64,000 nt of DNA from Alloboseaceae bacterium BT-24-1 (GTDB lineage: Bacteria; Pseudomonadota; Alphaproteobacteria; Rhizobiales; Beijerinckiaceae): assembly GCA_025846845.1 (NCBI GenBank), contig JAOYTL010000005.1:433762-497761 (forward strand), written 5' to 3'. The notes under the pieces were generated by a model. That model ran no database searches. It worked only from the letters and a program-made list of their open reading frames with translations, and was not told the origin of the DNA. Position numbers and translations under genes: made by a program. Position 1 is the stretch's first letter. Every line of letters starts with the position of its first letter. Of this stretch, positions 44,451 through 52,977 are shown one piece after another.

Positions 44451-44487
44451 CTTTGACGAAATACAATGTCGCTCCCTAACGTCAAAG
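44451..44487. promoter_or_regulatory. Candidate LysR-controlled site: inverted repeat
   Basis: Perfect 8-bp arms CTTTGACG (44451-44458) and CGTCAAAG (44480-44487), 21-bp spacer. The left arm contains TTGACG, which could serve as a -35 element for the rightward dehydrogenase operon starting at 44504. It lies in the divergent gap between the LysR gene and that operon. The site is read from sequence; its role is inferred. Confidence 0.45.
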
Positions 44488-44503
44488 AGCGAAAGGGAAT
44501 TTC

Positions 44504-45622
44504 ATGCGGCCGGACATCGTCGTCATCGGAGGGGGAACGGTCGGCGCCGCCATCGCCTACGGCCTCGCTTGCAAGCGGCAGAAGGTGCTGCTGCTCGATG
44601 GCGACGATGGCGATTTCCGTGCGGCGCGGGCGAATTTCGGACTGGTCTGGCTGCAGGGCAAGGGCCTGGGCATGCCGGCCTATCAGGCCCTGACGCGCGA
44701 CAGCATCGCGCTCTGGCGCGGCTTCACCGAGCAGCTCGAAGCCGAGACGGCGCTCGATCTCGCCTATGAGCAGAATGGCGGCCTCGCCTTCTGCCTTGGT
44801 GAGCAGGCCTTCGAGAAGCGCCGGCTCGACCTCTTACGCCTCCATAACCAGCGCGGCGACGACGAGCCGGATTGGGAAATGCTCGATCGCTCGGCGTTGG
44901 AGCGCCTGCTGCCGAAAGTGACGCTCGGTCCCGATGTCGCCGGCGCCAGCTTCGGCCGGCGCGACGGGCACGCCAATCCGTTGCGACTGCTGGCGGCGCT
45001 GCACGCCGGCGTGCTCCACCATGGCGGCGCGCTGCGCCACCGCGCCCGGGTGCAACGGATCGAGCGTTCCGGTACCGATTTCAAACTTGTGCTCGATGGC
45101 GAAACGCTGACAGCGCCGCGTATCGTCATCGCTGCCGGTCTCGGCTCGCCCGAGCTGGCACGCCAGGTCGGGCTCGACGTGCCGCTGCGCCCGGAGCGCG
45201 GCCAGGTGCTGGTCACCGAGCGGCTCGAACCCTTCCTGCCGCTGCCGGCGAGCGGCCTGCGCCAGACCTCCGAAGGCACGGTGATGATCGGCGCGACCAA
45301 GGACCATTCAGGCTTCGACGTCTCCACCACCGGCGAGGCCGCCGCGCGGCTCAGCCGCAAGACGGTGCAGATCATGCCTGCACTCGCCAAGGTCGGCCTC
45401 GTCAGGCAATGGGCCGGGCTGCGTATCCTGACGCCGGACAGCTACCCGATCTATGCGCAATCGCAGAGCCATCCCGGCGCCTTCGTCGCACTTTGCCATT
45501 CCGGCGTGACGCTCGCGGCCTTCCATGCCGAGGACCTCGCTGCGGCCATTGCCGCCGGCGCGCTGCCCGAGCGCTTTTCTCCCTTCCACCAGAGTCGGTT
45601 TGATGTTCCGCAAGCTGCATGA
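44504..45622 (+). CDS. DAO-fold FAD oxidoreductase (HcnC/OoxB/DadA-like), first copy
   Basis: A 372-aa FAD enzyme with the dinucleotide motif VVIGGGTVGAAIAYGLA at residue 6 and the DAO-fold C-terminal GLRILTPDSYPIY region. It resembles the catalytic subunit of opine oxidases, D-hydroxyproline dehydrogenase and hydrogen cyanide synthase (HcnC), which oxidise the C-N bond of an amino acid or opine. AAAGGG precedes ATG 44504. Its end overlaps the small ferredoxin-like gene by 20 bp, so they form an operon. Confidence 0.82.
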   Translation: MRPDIVVIGGGTVGAAIAYGLACKRQKVLLLDGDDGDFRAARANFGLVWLQGKGLGMPAYQALTRDSIALWRGFTEQLEAETALDLAYEQNGGLAFCLGEQAFEKRRLDLLRLHNQRGDDEPDWEMLDRSALERLLPKVTLGPDVAGASFGRRDGHANPLRLLAALHAGVLHHGGALRHRARVQRIERSGTDFKLVLDGETLTAPRIVIAAGLGSPELARQVGLDVPLRPERGQVLVTERLEPFLPLPASGLRQTSEGTVMIGATKDHSGFDVSTTGEAAARLSRKTVQIMPALAKVGLVRQWAGLRILTPDSYPIYAQSQSHPGAFVALCHSGVTLAAFHAEDLAAAIAAGALPERFSPFHQSRFDVPQAA

Positions 45623-45899
45623 CCCGGGGCCGCAGGCGGTCACCATCTTCATCGACGGGCGCCCCGTCACTGCCGAGCTCGGCGAAAGCGTCGCCGCGGT
45701 GCTGTTGCGCCAGCAGGAAGGCTGGAGCCGCACGACACCGGTCTCGCAGAGCCCGCGCGCGCCCTATTGCATGATGGGCGTCTGCTTCGAATGCCTGGTC
45801 GAGATCGACGGCCAGGGCTCGGTCCAGAGCTGCCTGACGCCGGTTGCCAACGGGATGCACATCGCCCGCCAGCAGGGCCGCCGGAGCCTCTCGGCATGA
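45603..45899 (+). CDS. (2Fe-2S)-binding subunit (HcnA-like)
   Basis: A 98-aa ferredoxin-like subunit. The four cysteines of a plant-type [2Fe-2S] centre are in YCMMGVCFECLVEIDG (C-x4-C-x2-C) and VQSC. The beta-grasp start VTIFIDGRPVTAELGESVAAVLL is typical. It is the small subunit that passes electrons between flavins in HcnABC, opine oxidases or D-hydroxyproline dehydrogenase. Starts inside the first DAO gene and overlaps the next gene by 4 bp (ATGA). Confidence 0.86.
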   Translation: MFRKLHDPGPQAVTIFIDGRPVTAELGESVAAVLLRQQEGWSRTTPVSQSPRAPYCMMGVCFECLVEIDGQGSVQSCLTPVANGMHIARQQGRRSLSA

Positions 45900-47296
45900 G
45901 CGACCGCACCGATCTCCTGATCGTCGGCGCCGGCCCGGCCGGCATGGCCGCCGCCGTCACCGCCCGCCGCCATGGCCTCTCCGTCCGCGTCGTCGACGAC
46001 CAGCCGGCGCCCGGCGGCCAGATCTGGCGCGGCATCGAGACCGTCGCCGCGACGCCGCGCGCCAAGCGGCTGGGCGAGAGCTACCTTGCCGGCGCCGAGC
46101 GCGCCGCCGCCTTCCGCGCCTGCGGCGCCGACTACGAATCTGCAAGCCAGCTCTGGCAGATCGAGCCGGGTTTCCGTGCCTTCGTAACACGTGGTGGCAA
46201 GGCTCGCGCCGTGACGGCGCAGGCGATCATCCTCGCCACCGGCGCGCAGGAACGGCCCATGCCCTTCCCCGGCTGGACGCTGCCGGGTGTGCTGACGGTC
46301 GGCGCGGCGCAGATCCTGCTGAAGACAGCCGATTCCGTGCCGGAGCAGCCGGTCTGGATCGCCGGCTGCGGACCGCTGCCGCTGCTCTACATGACCCAGC
46401 TCCTTGCCGCAGGCGGCCGCATCGCCGGCTTCCTCGACACCACTCCGCGGGGGCGCCTCGGCCCGGCACTGCGTCATCTGCCGCGGGGCCTCGGGCGCCT
46501 GGGCGATCTCATGAAGGGCCTGTCCTGGTCGCTGGCTCTGCGCCGGGCCGGCATCCCGATCATCCGCCATGTCACCGAGCTACGTGCCGAAGGCGAAGGC
46601 CGTCTGCAGCGTCTGCGCTACCGCACAGAGGCCGGGCAGGAGGCCGAGGTTCCCGCCGAGGTACTGCTCGTCCATGAGGGCGTGGTGCCGAACATCCATG
46701 CACCGCTCGCCCTCGGCTGCGCGGTGAGCTGGCATGCCGGCCAGCACTGCTATGTCCCGGTGCTCGACGCCTGGGGCGAGACCTCACAGGCCAATATCTT
46801 CGTCGCCGGAGACGGCGCCGGCATCGGCGGGGCCGAGGCGGCCGAACCGCGCGGCCGGCTCGCGGCACTCCGCATCGCAGCAAAACTCGGCCGGCTCGAT
46901 GACGCTACTGCCGAAACCGCCGCTGCGCCCGAGCGAAGTGCCCTTTCCAGCGCGCTCGCTTTGCGGCCGTTGCTCGATGCGTTCTACGCGCCGCGCCCGC
47001 AGCTCTATGCGCCGCCGGACGAGACGCTGGTCTGTCGTTGCGAAGAGGTCACGGCTGGCGAACTCCGCGCTCGCGCGGTCGAGGGACGGCCCGGTCCCAA
47101 CCAGCTCAAGGCCTTCACCCGCGCCGGCATGGGTCCCTGCCAGGGCCGGCAATGCGGCTACACCATGGCCCACATCGTCGCGGCTGCGCAGGGCCGCTCC
47201 GTCGAGGAGGTCGGCTTCTACCGGATCAGGCCGCCATTGAAGCCGGTGACGCTCGGCGAACTCGCCAGCCTCGACGAGCAGGAACCGGCGGCATGA
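45896..47296 (+). CDS. NAD(P)/FAD-dependent oxidoreductase subunit (HcnB/OoxA-like)
   Basis: A 466-aa flavoprotein with N-terminal FAD motif LLIVGAGPAGMAAAVTA, DDQPAPGGQIWRG, ATGAQERPMPFPGWTLPGV, a second dinucleotide motif IAGCGPLPLLYM, and FVAGDGAGIGGAEAAEPRG. The C-terminus has a BFD-like [2Fe-2S] site (VCRCEEVT with C-x-C, and GPCQGRQCG with C-x4-C near 420). This is the electron-transfer alpha subunit that accompanies HcnA and a DAO subunit. Start ATG 45896 overlaps the preceding stop; its own stop overlaps the next start. Confidence 0.88.
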   Translation: MSDRTDLLIVGAGPAGMAAAVTARRHGLSVRVVDDQPAPGGQIWRGIETVAATPRAKRLGESYLAGAERAAAFRACGADYESASQLWQIEPGFRAFVTRGGKARAVTAQAIILATGAQERPMPFPGWTLPGVLTVGAAQILLKTADSVPEQPVWIAGCGPLPLLYMTQLLAAGGRIAGFLDTTPRGRLGPALRHLPRGLGRLGDLMKGLSWSLALRRAGIPIIRHVTELRAEGEGRLQRLRYRTEAGQEAEVPAEVLLVHEGVVPNIHAPLALGCAVSWHAGQHCYVPVLDAWGETSQANIFVAGDGAGIGGAEAAEPRGRLAALRIAAKLGRLDDATAETAAAPERSALSSALALRPLLDAFYAPRPQLYAPPDETLVCRCEEVTAGELRARAVEGRPGPNQLKAFTRAGMGPCQGRQCGYTMAHIVAAAQGRSVEEVGFYRIRPPLKPVTLGELASLDEQEPAA

Positions 47297-48426
47297 GCGA
47301 GGCCGCTGCATTCGACGTCGTCGTGGTCGGCGGTGGCCTGCACGGCCTCTCCGCTGCGCTGCATCTGGCGCGCGCCGGCCGGCGTGTTGCGCTGGTCGAG
47401 CGGCGCTGGACTGGTCGCCACGCCTCCGGCGCCACAGCAGCTGGCGTGCGCACCCTCGGCCGCGATATCGCCGAGATCCCGATCTCGCTCGAAGCGATGG
47501 CGATGTGGCACCGGATCGAGGCGATCGTCGGTGACGATTGCGGCTTCCACGCCCATGGCCAGATGCGCGTCGCTGAAATGGCGGAGCATATGCCGGCCCT
47601 GATCGAGCGGCAGGCGCGCACCCGCGCCCTCGGCTATAGCCATGAGGAAATCATCGACGCCGCCGAACTACGCCGGCTCGTGCCGGCGCTCAGTCCGCAT
47701 TGCGTCGGCGCGCTAGTGGCGCGGCGCGACGGCGCCGCCGATCCCCATCGCACTATCGCCGCCTTCCGCCGCTGCTGCGAGGCTGAAGGCGTCGTCATCG
47801 CCGAAGGCTGCGGTGTCGAGGCGGTCGACCGGCAGGGCGGCGACTGGCTGCTCGTCTGCGGCACCAGGCGCTTTCGCGCGCCTTACGTCGTCAACGCCGC
47901 CGGCGCCTGGGCCGGACGGCTCGCGGCCCTCTTCGGCGATGCGATCGCGCTCGGCGTCCGCGCCTCGATGATGATCGTCACCGAGCGGCTCGCACCTCTT
48001 CTCGACCCGGTCGTCAGCGTCGTCGGCCGGGCGCTCTCCTTCAAGCAGGCGGGCCAGGGCACGCTGGTGATCGGCGGCGGCCTGCAGGGCTCGGCCGATC
48101 TCGATCGCGAGCGCAGCAGCGTCGACTTTCGCAACCTCGCCCGGGGCGCGCGGGCCGCGAGCGACCTCTTCCCGGCTGTCCAGGGCGTGCGCATCGCGCG
48201 CTGCTGGACCGGCATCGAGGCTGAGACGCGTGACCACATACCGGTCATCGGCCTGTCGCCGAACGCGCCGGGCCTGGTCCATGCCTTCGGCTTCTCCGGC
48301 CACGGCTTCCAGCTCGTCCCGGTCGTCGGCTCGATCCTCGCCGAGCTCGTCTGCGAGGGGCGGACGCGCCGCGAGATCGTCGCCTTCGCCCCGGCACGCC
48401 TGATGCAGGAAAGGGCAGTGGCATGA
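47293..48426 (+). CDS. DAO-fold FAD oxidoreductase, second copy
   Basis: A 377-aa enzyme with VVVVGGGLHGLSAALHLARAGRR near residue 9, GRHASGATAAGVRTLGRD, a mid-domain YVVNAAGAWAGRLA and GFSGHGFQLVPVVG at the end, all typical of the DAO superfamily (sarcosine/glycine oxidase side). It differs clearly from the first DAO subunit, so it is not a recent duplicate. It is coupled by 4-bp overlaps to the HcnB-like gene before and the permease after, so one transcript encodes enzyme and transporter. Either a second catalytic subunit with another substrate or a later step of the pathway. Confidence 0.82.
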   Translation: MSEAAAFDVVVVGGGLHGLSAALHLARAGRRVALVERRWTGRHASGATAAGVRTLGRDIAEIPISLEAMAMWHRIEAIVGDDCGFHAHGQMRVAEMAEHMPALIERQARTRALGYSHEEIIDAAELRRLVPALSPHCVGALVARRDGAADPHRTIAAFRRCCEAEGVVIAEGCGVEAVDRQGGDWLLVCGTRRFRAPYVVNAAGAWAGRLAALFGDAIALGVRASMMIVTERLAPLLDPVVSVVGRALSFKQAGQGTLVIGGGLQGSADLDRERSSVDFRNLARGARAASDLFPAVQGVRIARCWTGIEAETRDHIPVIGLSPNAPGLVHAFGFSGHGFQLVPVVGSILAELVCEGRTRREIVAFAPARLMQERAVA

Positions 48427-49367
48427 TCGGCTATCTGGTCAGGCGCATCCTCCTCGCGATCCCGACGTTGTTCGTGATGCTAACCGCGATCTTCGTGCTG
48501 GTCCGCCTCGTGCCGGGCGATGCCGCCTCGGTCATCCTCGGCGACCAGGCGAGCGCCGCCTCGCTCGCCGCGCTCCGGGAAAAGCTCGGCCTCGATCAGC
48601 CGGTCCACGTCCAATACCTCAGCTTCCTCGGCAAGATCCTCACCGGCGATTTCGGCCAGTCGCTCTCGAGCGGGCGCAGCGTCATCCGCGAGGTGCTGCT
48701 CGTCCTGCCCTCGACGATCGAACTGACGGTCGCCGCCATCACGATCGGCCTCGTCTTCGGCCTGCCGCTCGGCATCGCCGCCGCGCTCGCCCGCAATGGC
48801 TGGGTCGACTATGTCTCGCGTGTCGTCTCGCTGGTCGGCCTGTCCTTCCCGGCCTTCGTTTCCGGCATCCTGATGCTGATCGTCTTCTCGATCCAGCTCG
48901 GCTGGTTCCCGGTGCTCGGCAACACCAGCGGCGCCGGCAGCTTTGCCGAGCGAATGCGGGCGCTGGCTTTGCCTGCCCTCAACCTCGGCATCATCATGAC
49001 CGCCTATGTGATGCGCGTGACCCGCGCGGCGATGCTCGGCGTGCTGACCGAGGACTATATCCGCACTGCCCGCGCCAAGGGCGTCGGCCCGGCTCAGCTC
49101 GTGGTGACCCATGCCCTGCGCAACGGGCTGATCCCGATCATCACCGTGGTCGGGCTCTATTTCGGCACGCTGATCGGCAATTCGGTGCTGACCGAGATCA
49201 TCTTCAACCGGCCCGGCCTCGGCAAATTGATCATCGGCGCGCTCAACGCCCGCGACTACACCCTGCTGCAGGGGCTGATGATCATCTTCGCGATCTGCGT
49301 GATCGTCGTGAACACGCTGACCGATCTCGCTTACGGCCTCGTCGATCCCAGGGTGAAATACTCATGA
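48423..49367 (+). CDS. Peptide/opine-type ABC permease (DppB-like)
   Basis: A 314-aa permease with an N-terminal helix (MIGYLVRRILLAIPTLFVMLTAIFVLVRLVPGD, in parts) and further helices. The inner-membrane EAA loop for the ATPase reads DYIRTARAKGVGPAQLVVTHALRNGLIPIIT near residue 215. Ends with LADLAYG-like TDLAYGLVDPRVKYS. Coupled by ATGA overlaps on both sides with DAO and DppC-like genes. Works with the binding protein at 40598 and the fused ATPase at 38485. Confidence 0.92.
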   Translation: MIGYLVRRILLAIPTLFVMLTAIFVLVRLVPGDAASVILGDQASAASLAALREKLGLDQPVHVQYLSFLGKILTGDFGQSLSSGRSVIREVLLVLPSTIELTVAAITIGLVFGLPLGIAAALARNGWVDYVSRVVSLVGLSFPAFVSGILMLIVFSIQLGWFPVLGNTSGAGSFAERMRALALPALNLGIIMTAYVMRVTRAAMLGVLTEDYIRTARAKGVGPAQLVVTHALRNGLIPIITVVGLYFGTLIGNSVLTEIIFNRPGLGKLIIGALNARDYTLLQGLMIIFAICVIVVNTLTDLAYGLVDPRVKYS

Positions 49368-50230
49368 GCACGGCCGACACCCCCGTCGCGATCCAGCCCG
49401 GCGGCCTCTGGCTCGCCTTCACGCAGAACCGGCTCGCCTGGGTCGGGCTCGTCCTCCTCGCGCTGATCGTCTTCATCGCGCTGTTCGCGCCCTGGCTCGC
49501 ACCGCATGATCCGCTCGAGCAGAACATCGTCGCGCGGCTTGAGCCGCCCTCCGCCGAATTCTGGCTCGGCACCGATTCCTATGGCCGCGACGTGCTCTCG
49601 CGGCTGATCTACGGCGCGCGCATCTCGCTCTTCGTCGGTTTCGTCGCCATCCTGATCGCGATGCTGGTCGGTACCGCGATCGGGGTGCTCGCCGGCTATG
49701 TCGGCGGGGTCTTCGACCAGCTCGTCATGGGCGTGCTCGACGTGCTGCTCGCCTTCCCGACCCTGCTGCTCGGCCTGATGATCGCCGCCATGCTGGGCGC
49801 CAGCCTGGAGAACCTGATCATCGCGATCGCGGTGACCGAGGTCGCGCCCTTCGCCCGCGTCGCCCGTGCGCCGACGATCACCCTGCGCCAGCGCGATTTC
49901 GTCGAGGCCAGCCGCTCCTATGGCTGCGGTCCCTTCCGGATCATGACGCGGCACATCCTGCCGAACATGATCTCGGACGTGGTGGTGATGAGCTCGCTCT
50001 GGCTGGCCTCGGCGATCCGCACCGAGGCCTCGCTCAGCTTCATCGGCCTCGGCGTGCCGCCGCCGGCGCCGACCTGGGGCGCGATGATCCGCGAGGGCTT
50101 CGAGAACATCCTCGACGCCTGGTGGCTCGCCGTCTTCCCGAGCCTTGCCATCCTCGTCACGGTGCTGGCGCTCAACCTGCTCGGCGATGCGCTGCGCGAC
50201 GCCTCGGACCCCCGCTCCCGCGCGAGGTGA
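49364..50230 (+). CDS. Peptide/opine-type ABC permease (DppC-like)
   Basis: A 288-aa permease with the family's N-terminal LAWVGLVLLALIVFIALFAPWLAPHDP, then WLGTDSYGRDVLSRLIYGARISLFVGF, and the EAA loop FVEASRSYGCGPFRIMTRHILPNM near residue 185. FIGLGVPPPAPTWGAMI is also conserved. Last gene of the dehydrogenase/transporter operon. The 77-bp gap to the convergent ROK gene contains a weak GC hairpin (CGCGGCA-TTGT-TGCCGCG near 50237) without a T-run. Confidence 0.92.
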   Translation: MSTADTPVAIQPGGLWLAFTQNRLAWVGLVLLALIVFIALFAPWLAPHDPLEQNIVARLEPPSAEFWLGTDSYGRDVLSRLIYGARISLFVGFVAILIAMLVGTAIGVLAGYVGGVFDQLVMGVLDVLLAFPTLLLGLMIAAMLGASLENLIIAIAVTEVAPFARVARAPTITLRQRDFVEASRSYGCGPFRIMTRHILPNMISDVVVMSSLWLASAIRTEASLSFIGLGVPPPAPTWGAMIREGFENILDAWWLAVFPSLAILVTVLALNLLGDALRDASDPRSRAR

Positions 50231-50307
50231 CAGCGCCGCGGCATTGTTGCCGCGCAAAACCGGCGCCGTTACCGTCACCGCGACGACAGCCGCCGCCCTG
50301 TCCTCCT

Positions 50308-51522
50308 TCAGATCCGCTCTACAACATCCTGCTTGAACAGAAGCGACAGCTCCGGCGTCATGCCGTCGAAGACCGGCAGCGTCGCGGCGCCCAGCGCCGG
50401 CGTGTCCGGTCCCATCTCGGCGGCGATCAGGCGCGGCGTGTCGGCTGCCTTGTTGAGGCTGACGCTGCGCGGCAGCGGCTCGATCCGGGCGATCAGTGCC
50501 TCTAGCACCGGCCGCGGCAGAACGCCGCCAAGGATCACCGTCTGCGGGTCGAGCATGTTCTCGATCATCACCACGGCCTGACGCAGGCTGGCTGCAGCCT
50601 CGTCAAGCCAGGCGAGCAGGCGTGGGTCGCCGTCTTCGAGCGCCTTGGCGATGCGGTCGAGATCGCCGTGCCGGACGGTTGCCGCCTGGATGTCGCCAAG
50701 CGCCTTCAGCGCGAGCGAAACCGAGGCGTAGCGTTCGAGGCAGCCGCGATTACCGCATGGGCAGGGCCGCCCGTTGGTATCGATAACTAGATGGCCGATC
50801 TCGCCCGATTTGCCGTAGCCGCCGCGATAGGGTTGGCCGCGCAGGAAGAGCCCGCCGCCGATGCCGGCGCCGATGTAGATATAGGCGAAGTCGGTCAGGG
50901 TACGGCCGGCGCCGTAGAGCCGTTCACCGATCGCCGCCGCCGTGGCGTCGTTCTCGAGCAGCACGGGCAGGCCGAGCTTGTCCTGCAGCGCCTGGCGCAG
51001 CGGGAAGTCCTTCCAGCCGGGCAGGGCGATCTCGCCGAGCACCACGAGCCGGTCGTCCTGGAACAGCGCCGGAATGACGAGGCCGACGCCCCAGACGCGC
51101 TGGCGCGCCACCTGCTGGCGCTCGAGCATGGCCGAGATCGTCGCCGAGATCTGGTCGAGCACCGCCTCGGGTGCATCGGAAGCGAGATCGAGCTCAGCGC
51201 GATCGCGCACCGTTCCGGCGACATCGGTGAGGATGACCAGCAGCACGCCATGACCGAAGGACACGCCGAAGGTGAAGCCGCCATCGGGATTGATGTCGAG
51301 ATCGACCGCCGGCTGGCCACGGGCGCCACTGCGCCGGCTGACGCTGCGCACCAGCCCGGCCTCGCTCAATTCCGCGATGATGTTGGAGATGGTCTGCGGC
51401 GCCAGGCCGGTGGCGCGGGTGATCTCGGCGCGCGAGAGCGGGGCTTGCAGCCGCACCGTCTCCAGCACGACCCGCCGGTTGAACCGGCGAGCATGGTCCA
51501 TGTTGGCGCCGAACAGCTTCAT
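50308..51522 (-). CDS. ROK-family transcriptional regulator (NagC/XylR-like)
   Basis: A 404-aa ROK repressor: an N-terminal wHTH (LSRAEITRATGLAPQTISNIIAELSEAGLV, residues about 29-58) followed by a ROK domain with DIN-type sugar-binding parts, LPVLLENDATAAAIGERLYG, IGAGIGGGLFLRG and the zinc motif GHLVIDTNGRPCPCGNRGCLERYAS near 255. In such regulators the ROK domain binds a sugar and releases DNA. Divergent from a sugar ABC transporter, so probably its repressor. Start ATG 51522 matches the family start. Confidence 0.88.
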   Translation of the reverse strand: MKLFGANMDHARRFNRRVVLETVRLQAPLSRAEITRATGLAPQTISNIIAELSEAGLVRSVSRRSGARGQPAVDLDINPDGGFTFGVSFGHGVLLVILTDVAGTVRDRAELDLASDAPEAVLDQISATISAMLERQQVARQRVWGVGLVIPALFQDDRLVVLGEIALPGWKDFPLRQALQDKLGLPVLLENDATAAAIGERLYGAGRTLTDFAYIYIGAGIGGGLFLRGQPYRGGYGKSGEIGHLVIDTNGRPCPCGNRGCLERYASVSLALKALGDIQAATVRHGDLDRIAKALEDGDPRLLAWLDEAAASLRQAVVMIENMLDPQTVILGGVLPRPVLEALIARIEPLPRSVSLNKAADTPRLIAAEMGPDTPALGAATLPVFDGMTPELSLLFKQDVVERI

Positions 51523-51571
51523 CTTTGCGTCTGCCTCATCGCTTCTGCCTACACCCGGGCGCTTGCCAGTC

Positions 51572-51597
51572 GAAGTGGCTTCTGATTAAATCACTTC
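51572..51597. promoter_or_regulatory. Candidate ROK operator/promoter region
   Basis: Between the ROK repressor and the sugar transporter, GAAGTG (51572-51577) and CACTTC (51592-51597) form an inverted repeat around TGATT-A-AATCA (51583-51593), itself a palindrome. The area is AT-rich compared with the surrounding sequence, as expected for a promoter and operator. The role is inferred from position and symmetry only. Confidence 0.42.
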
Positions 51598-51653
51598 ATT
51601 GGAATAAATAGGGCGGCGGCAAAAGACCGCCCTGAGCCAGCGGGGAACAGACC

Positions 51654-52916
51654 ATGACGCAGCAGCGTGAAACGAAGAGCGGCCTGTCCCGCCGGACGAT
51701 TCTGGGCGCGGCCGGCACGCTGGCGGCGAGCGCCTATGGTTTCGGCGCGCGGGCGCAGGAGATGAACGTCCGCTTCGTCGGCGAGCGCTACCCGGCGCTG
51801 GAATTCTACGTGAAGAAGCTCCAAAGCGCGCTGCCGAACGTCAAGGTCACCGCCGACCTGATGCCAAACGCGCCATTGAAGGAATTGCAGACGATCACGC
51901 TGTCGTCCGACGCCGACTCGATCGACATCATGCTCGGCAACGACCTGACGATCGCCAACTTCGCCCAGAATGGCTGGCTCGAGCCGCTCGACGAGTACAT
52001 CGCCAAGCACAAGGACGAGTACAAGCTCGACGACTTCGCCAAGACAGCGATGAGCTCAGCCTCGTTCGGCGGCAAGGTCTACGGCCTGCCGGTGCTGACC
52101 AACACCCAGCTCATGGCCTATCGGCAGGACCTGTTCGAGGCCAAGGGCCTGAAGCCGCCAACTTCCTTCGAGGAATACATAGCTGCCGCCGGTGCGCTGA
52201 ACTCACCCTCCGTCGCCGGCACCGTGATGACGCTGAAGGGCGACGGTGTCCTCAATGAGGGCCACTGGTATCTGAATGCGCTCGGTGACGGCTGGTTCGA
52301 CGCCAACAAGAAGCCTGTGTTCAACAGCCAGAAGGGCATCGCGGCGATCGAGACGATGAAGTCGCTGACGCGCTTCGCGCCGCGCGGCTACACCGCCAAT
52401 GGCAACGACGAATCGACCATCCTGTTCCAGCAGGGCGCGGCCGCCATGGGCATGCAGTGGTTGACGCGTACCGCCGCCATGGACCGCCAGGACCAGTCCA
52501 AGGTGATCGGCAAGATCAACTGGGCTCCGCCGCCGCGCGGCGGCCAGGTCGTCGTCGCCGACACCTTCGCCATCTCGAAGTTCTCCTCGCGCAACAAGGA
52601 CACGCTGTTCCGCCTGCTCGCCGCGACGCTGTCGCCGGCGAACCAGCGCGAGGGCGCGAGCCTCGCCTGCCCGACGCGCGTCTCGGTGCTGGAAGATCCG
52701 GAGCTGCGCCAGCGCTTCCGCTACTACAACGTGCTGGTGCCGGCGCTGGACAAGGGCGCGATCTTCCCGAAATTCGCCGAGTTCAAGGAAGTCAGCGAGA
52801 CGGTGACGCGGCGCGTCCTGCAGGCGGTCACCGGCGAGATGCCGGTCAAGGAGGCGCTCGACACCGGCGCCAAGGAGGCCGAGGAGTTCCTGACGCGCCG
52901 CGGCGTCTACAAGTGA
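51654..52916 (+). CDS. Sugar-type ABC transporter substrate-binding protein (family 1, Tat-exported)
   Basis: A 420-aa extracellular binding protein. The start GLSRRTILGAAGTLAASAYGFGARAQ contains a twin-arginine motif and a cleavage site after ARAQ, so Tat export is likely. Mature features include LPNVKVTADLMPN, IDIMLGNDLTIANFAQNGWLEPLDEY, YGLPVLTNTQLMAYRQDLF, FQQGAAAMGMQW and LDKGAIFPKF, typical of MalE-like binding proteins. First gene of the sugar-uptake operon facing the ROK repressor. Confidence 0.88.
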   Translation: MTQQRETKSGLSRRTILGAAGTLAASAYGFGARAQEMNVRFVGERYPALEFYVKKLQSALPNVKVTADLMPNAPLKELQTITLSSDADSIDIMLGNDLTIANFAQNGWLEPLDEYIAKHKDEYKLDDFAKTAMSSASFGGKVYGLPVLTNTQLMAYRQDLFEAKGLKPPTSFEEYIAAAGALNSPSVAGTVMTLKGDGVLNEGHWYLNALGDGWFDANKKPVFNSQKGIAAIETMKSLTRFAPRGYTANGNDESTILFQQGAAAMGMQWLTRTAAMDRQDQSKVIGKINWAPPPRGGQVVVADTFAISKFSSRNKDTLFRLLAATLSPANQREGASLACPTRVSVLEDPELRQRFRYYNVLVPALDKGAIFPKFAEFKEVSETVTRRVLQAVTGEMPVKEALDTGAKEAEEFLTRRGVYK

Positions 52917-52934
52917 GCAGATTCGCTTCCGGAA

Positions 52935-52957
52935 CGGTCCGGGCCTGAACCGGGCCG
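52935..52957 (+). promoter_or_regulatory. Intercistronic hairpin between binding-protein and permease genes
   Basis: Arms CGGTCCGG (52935-52942) and CCGGGCCG (52950-52957), 7-nt loop, one G-U pair. It sits 18 bp after the binding-protein stop and 20 bp before the permease start, without a T-run. In other ABC operons such hairpins keep the binding-protein mRNA more stable than the permease mRNA; this use here is inferred. Confidence 0.5.
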
Positions 52958-52977
52958 CTCCAGCAAGGCATGGACTA

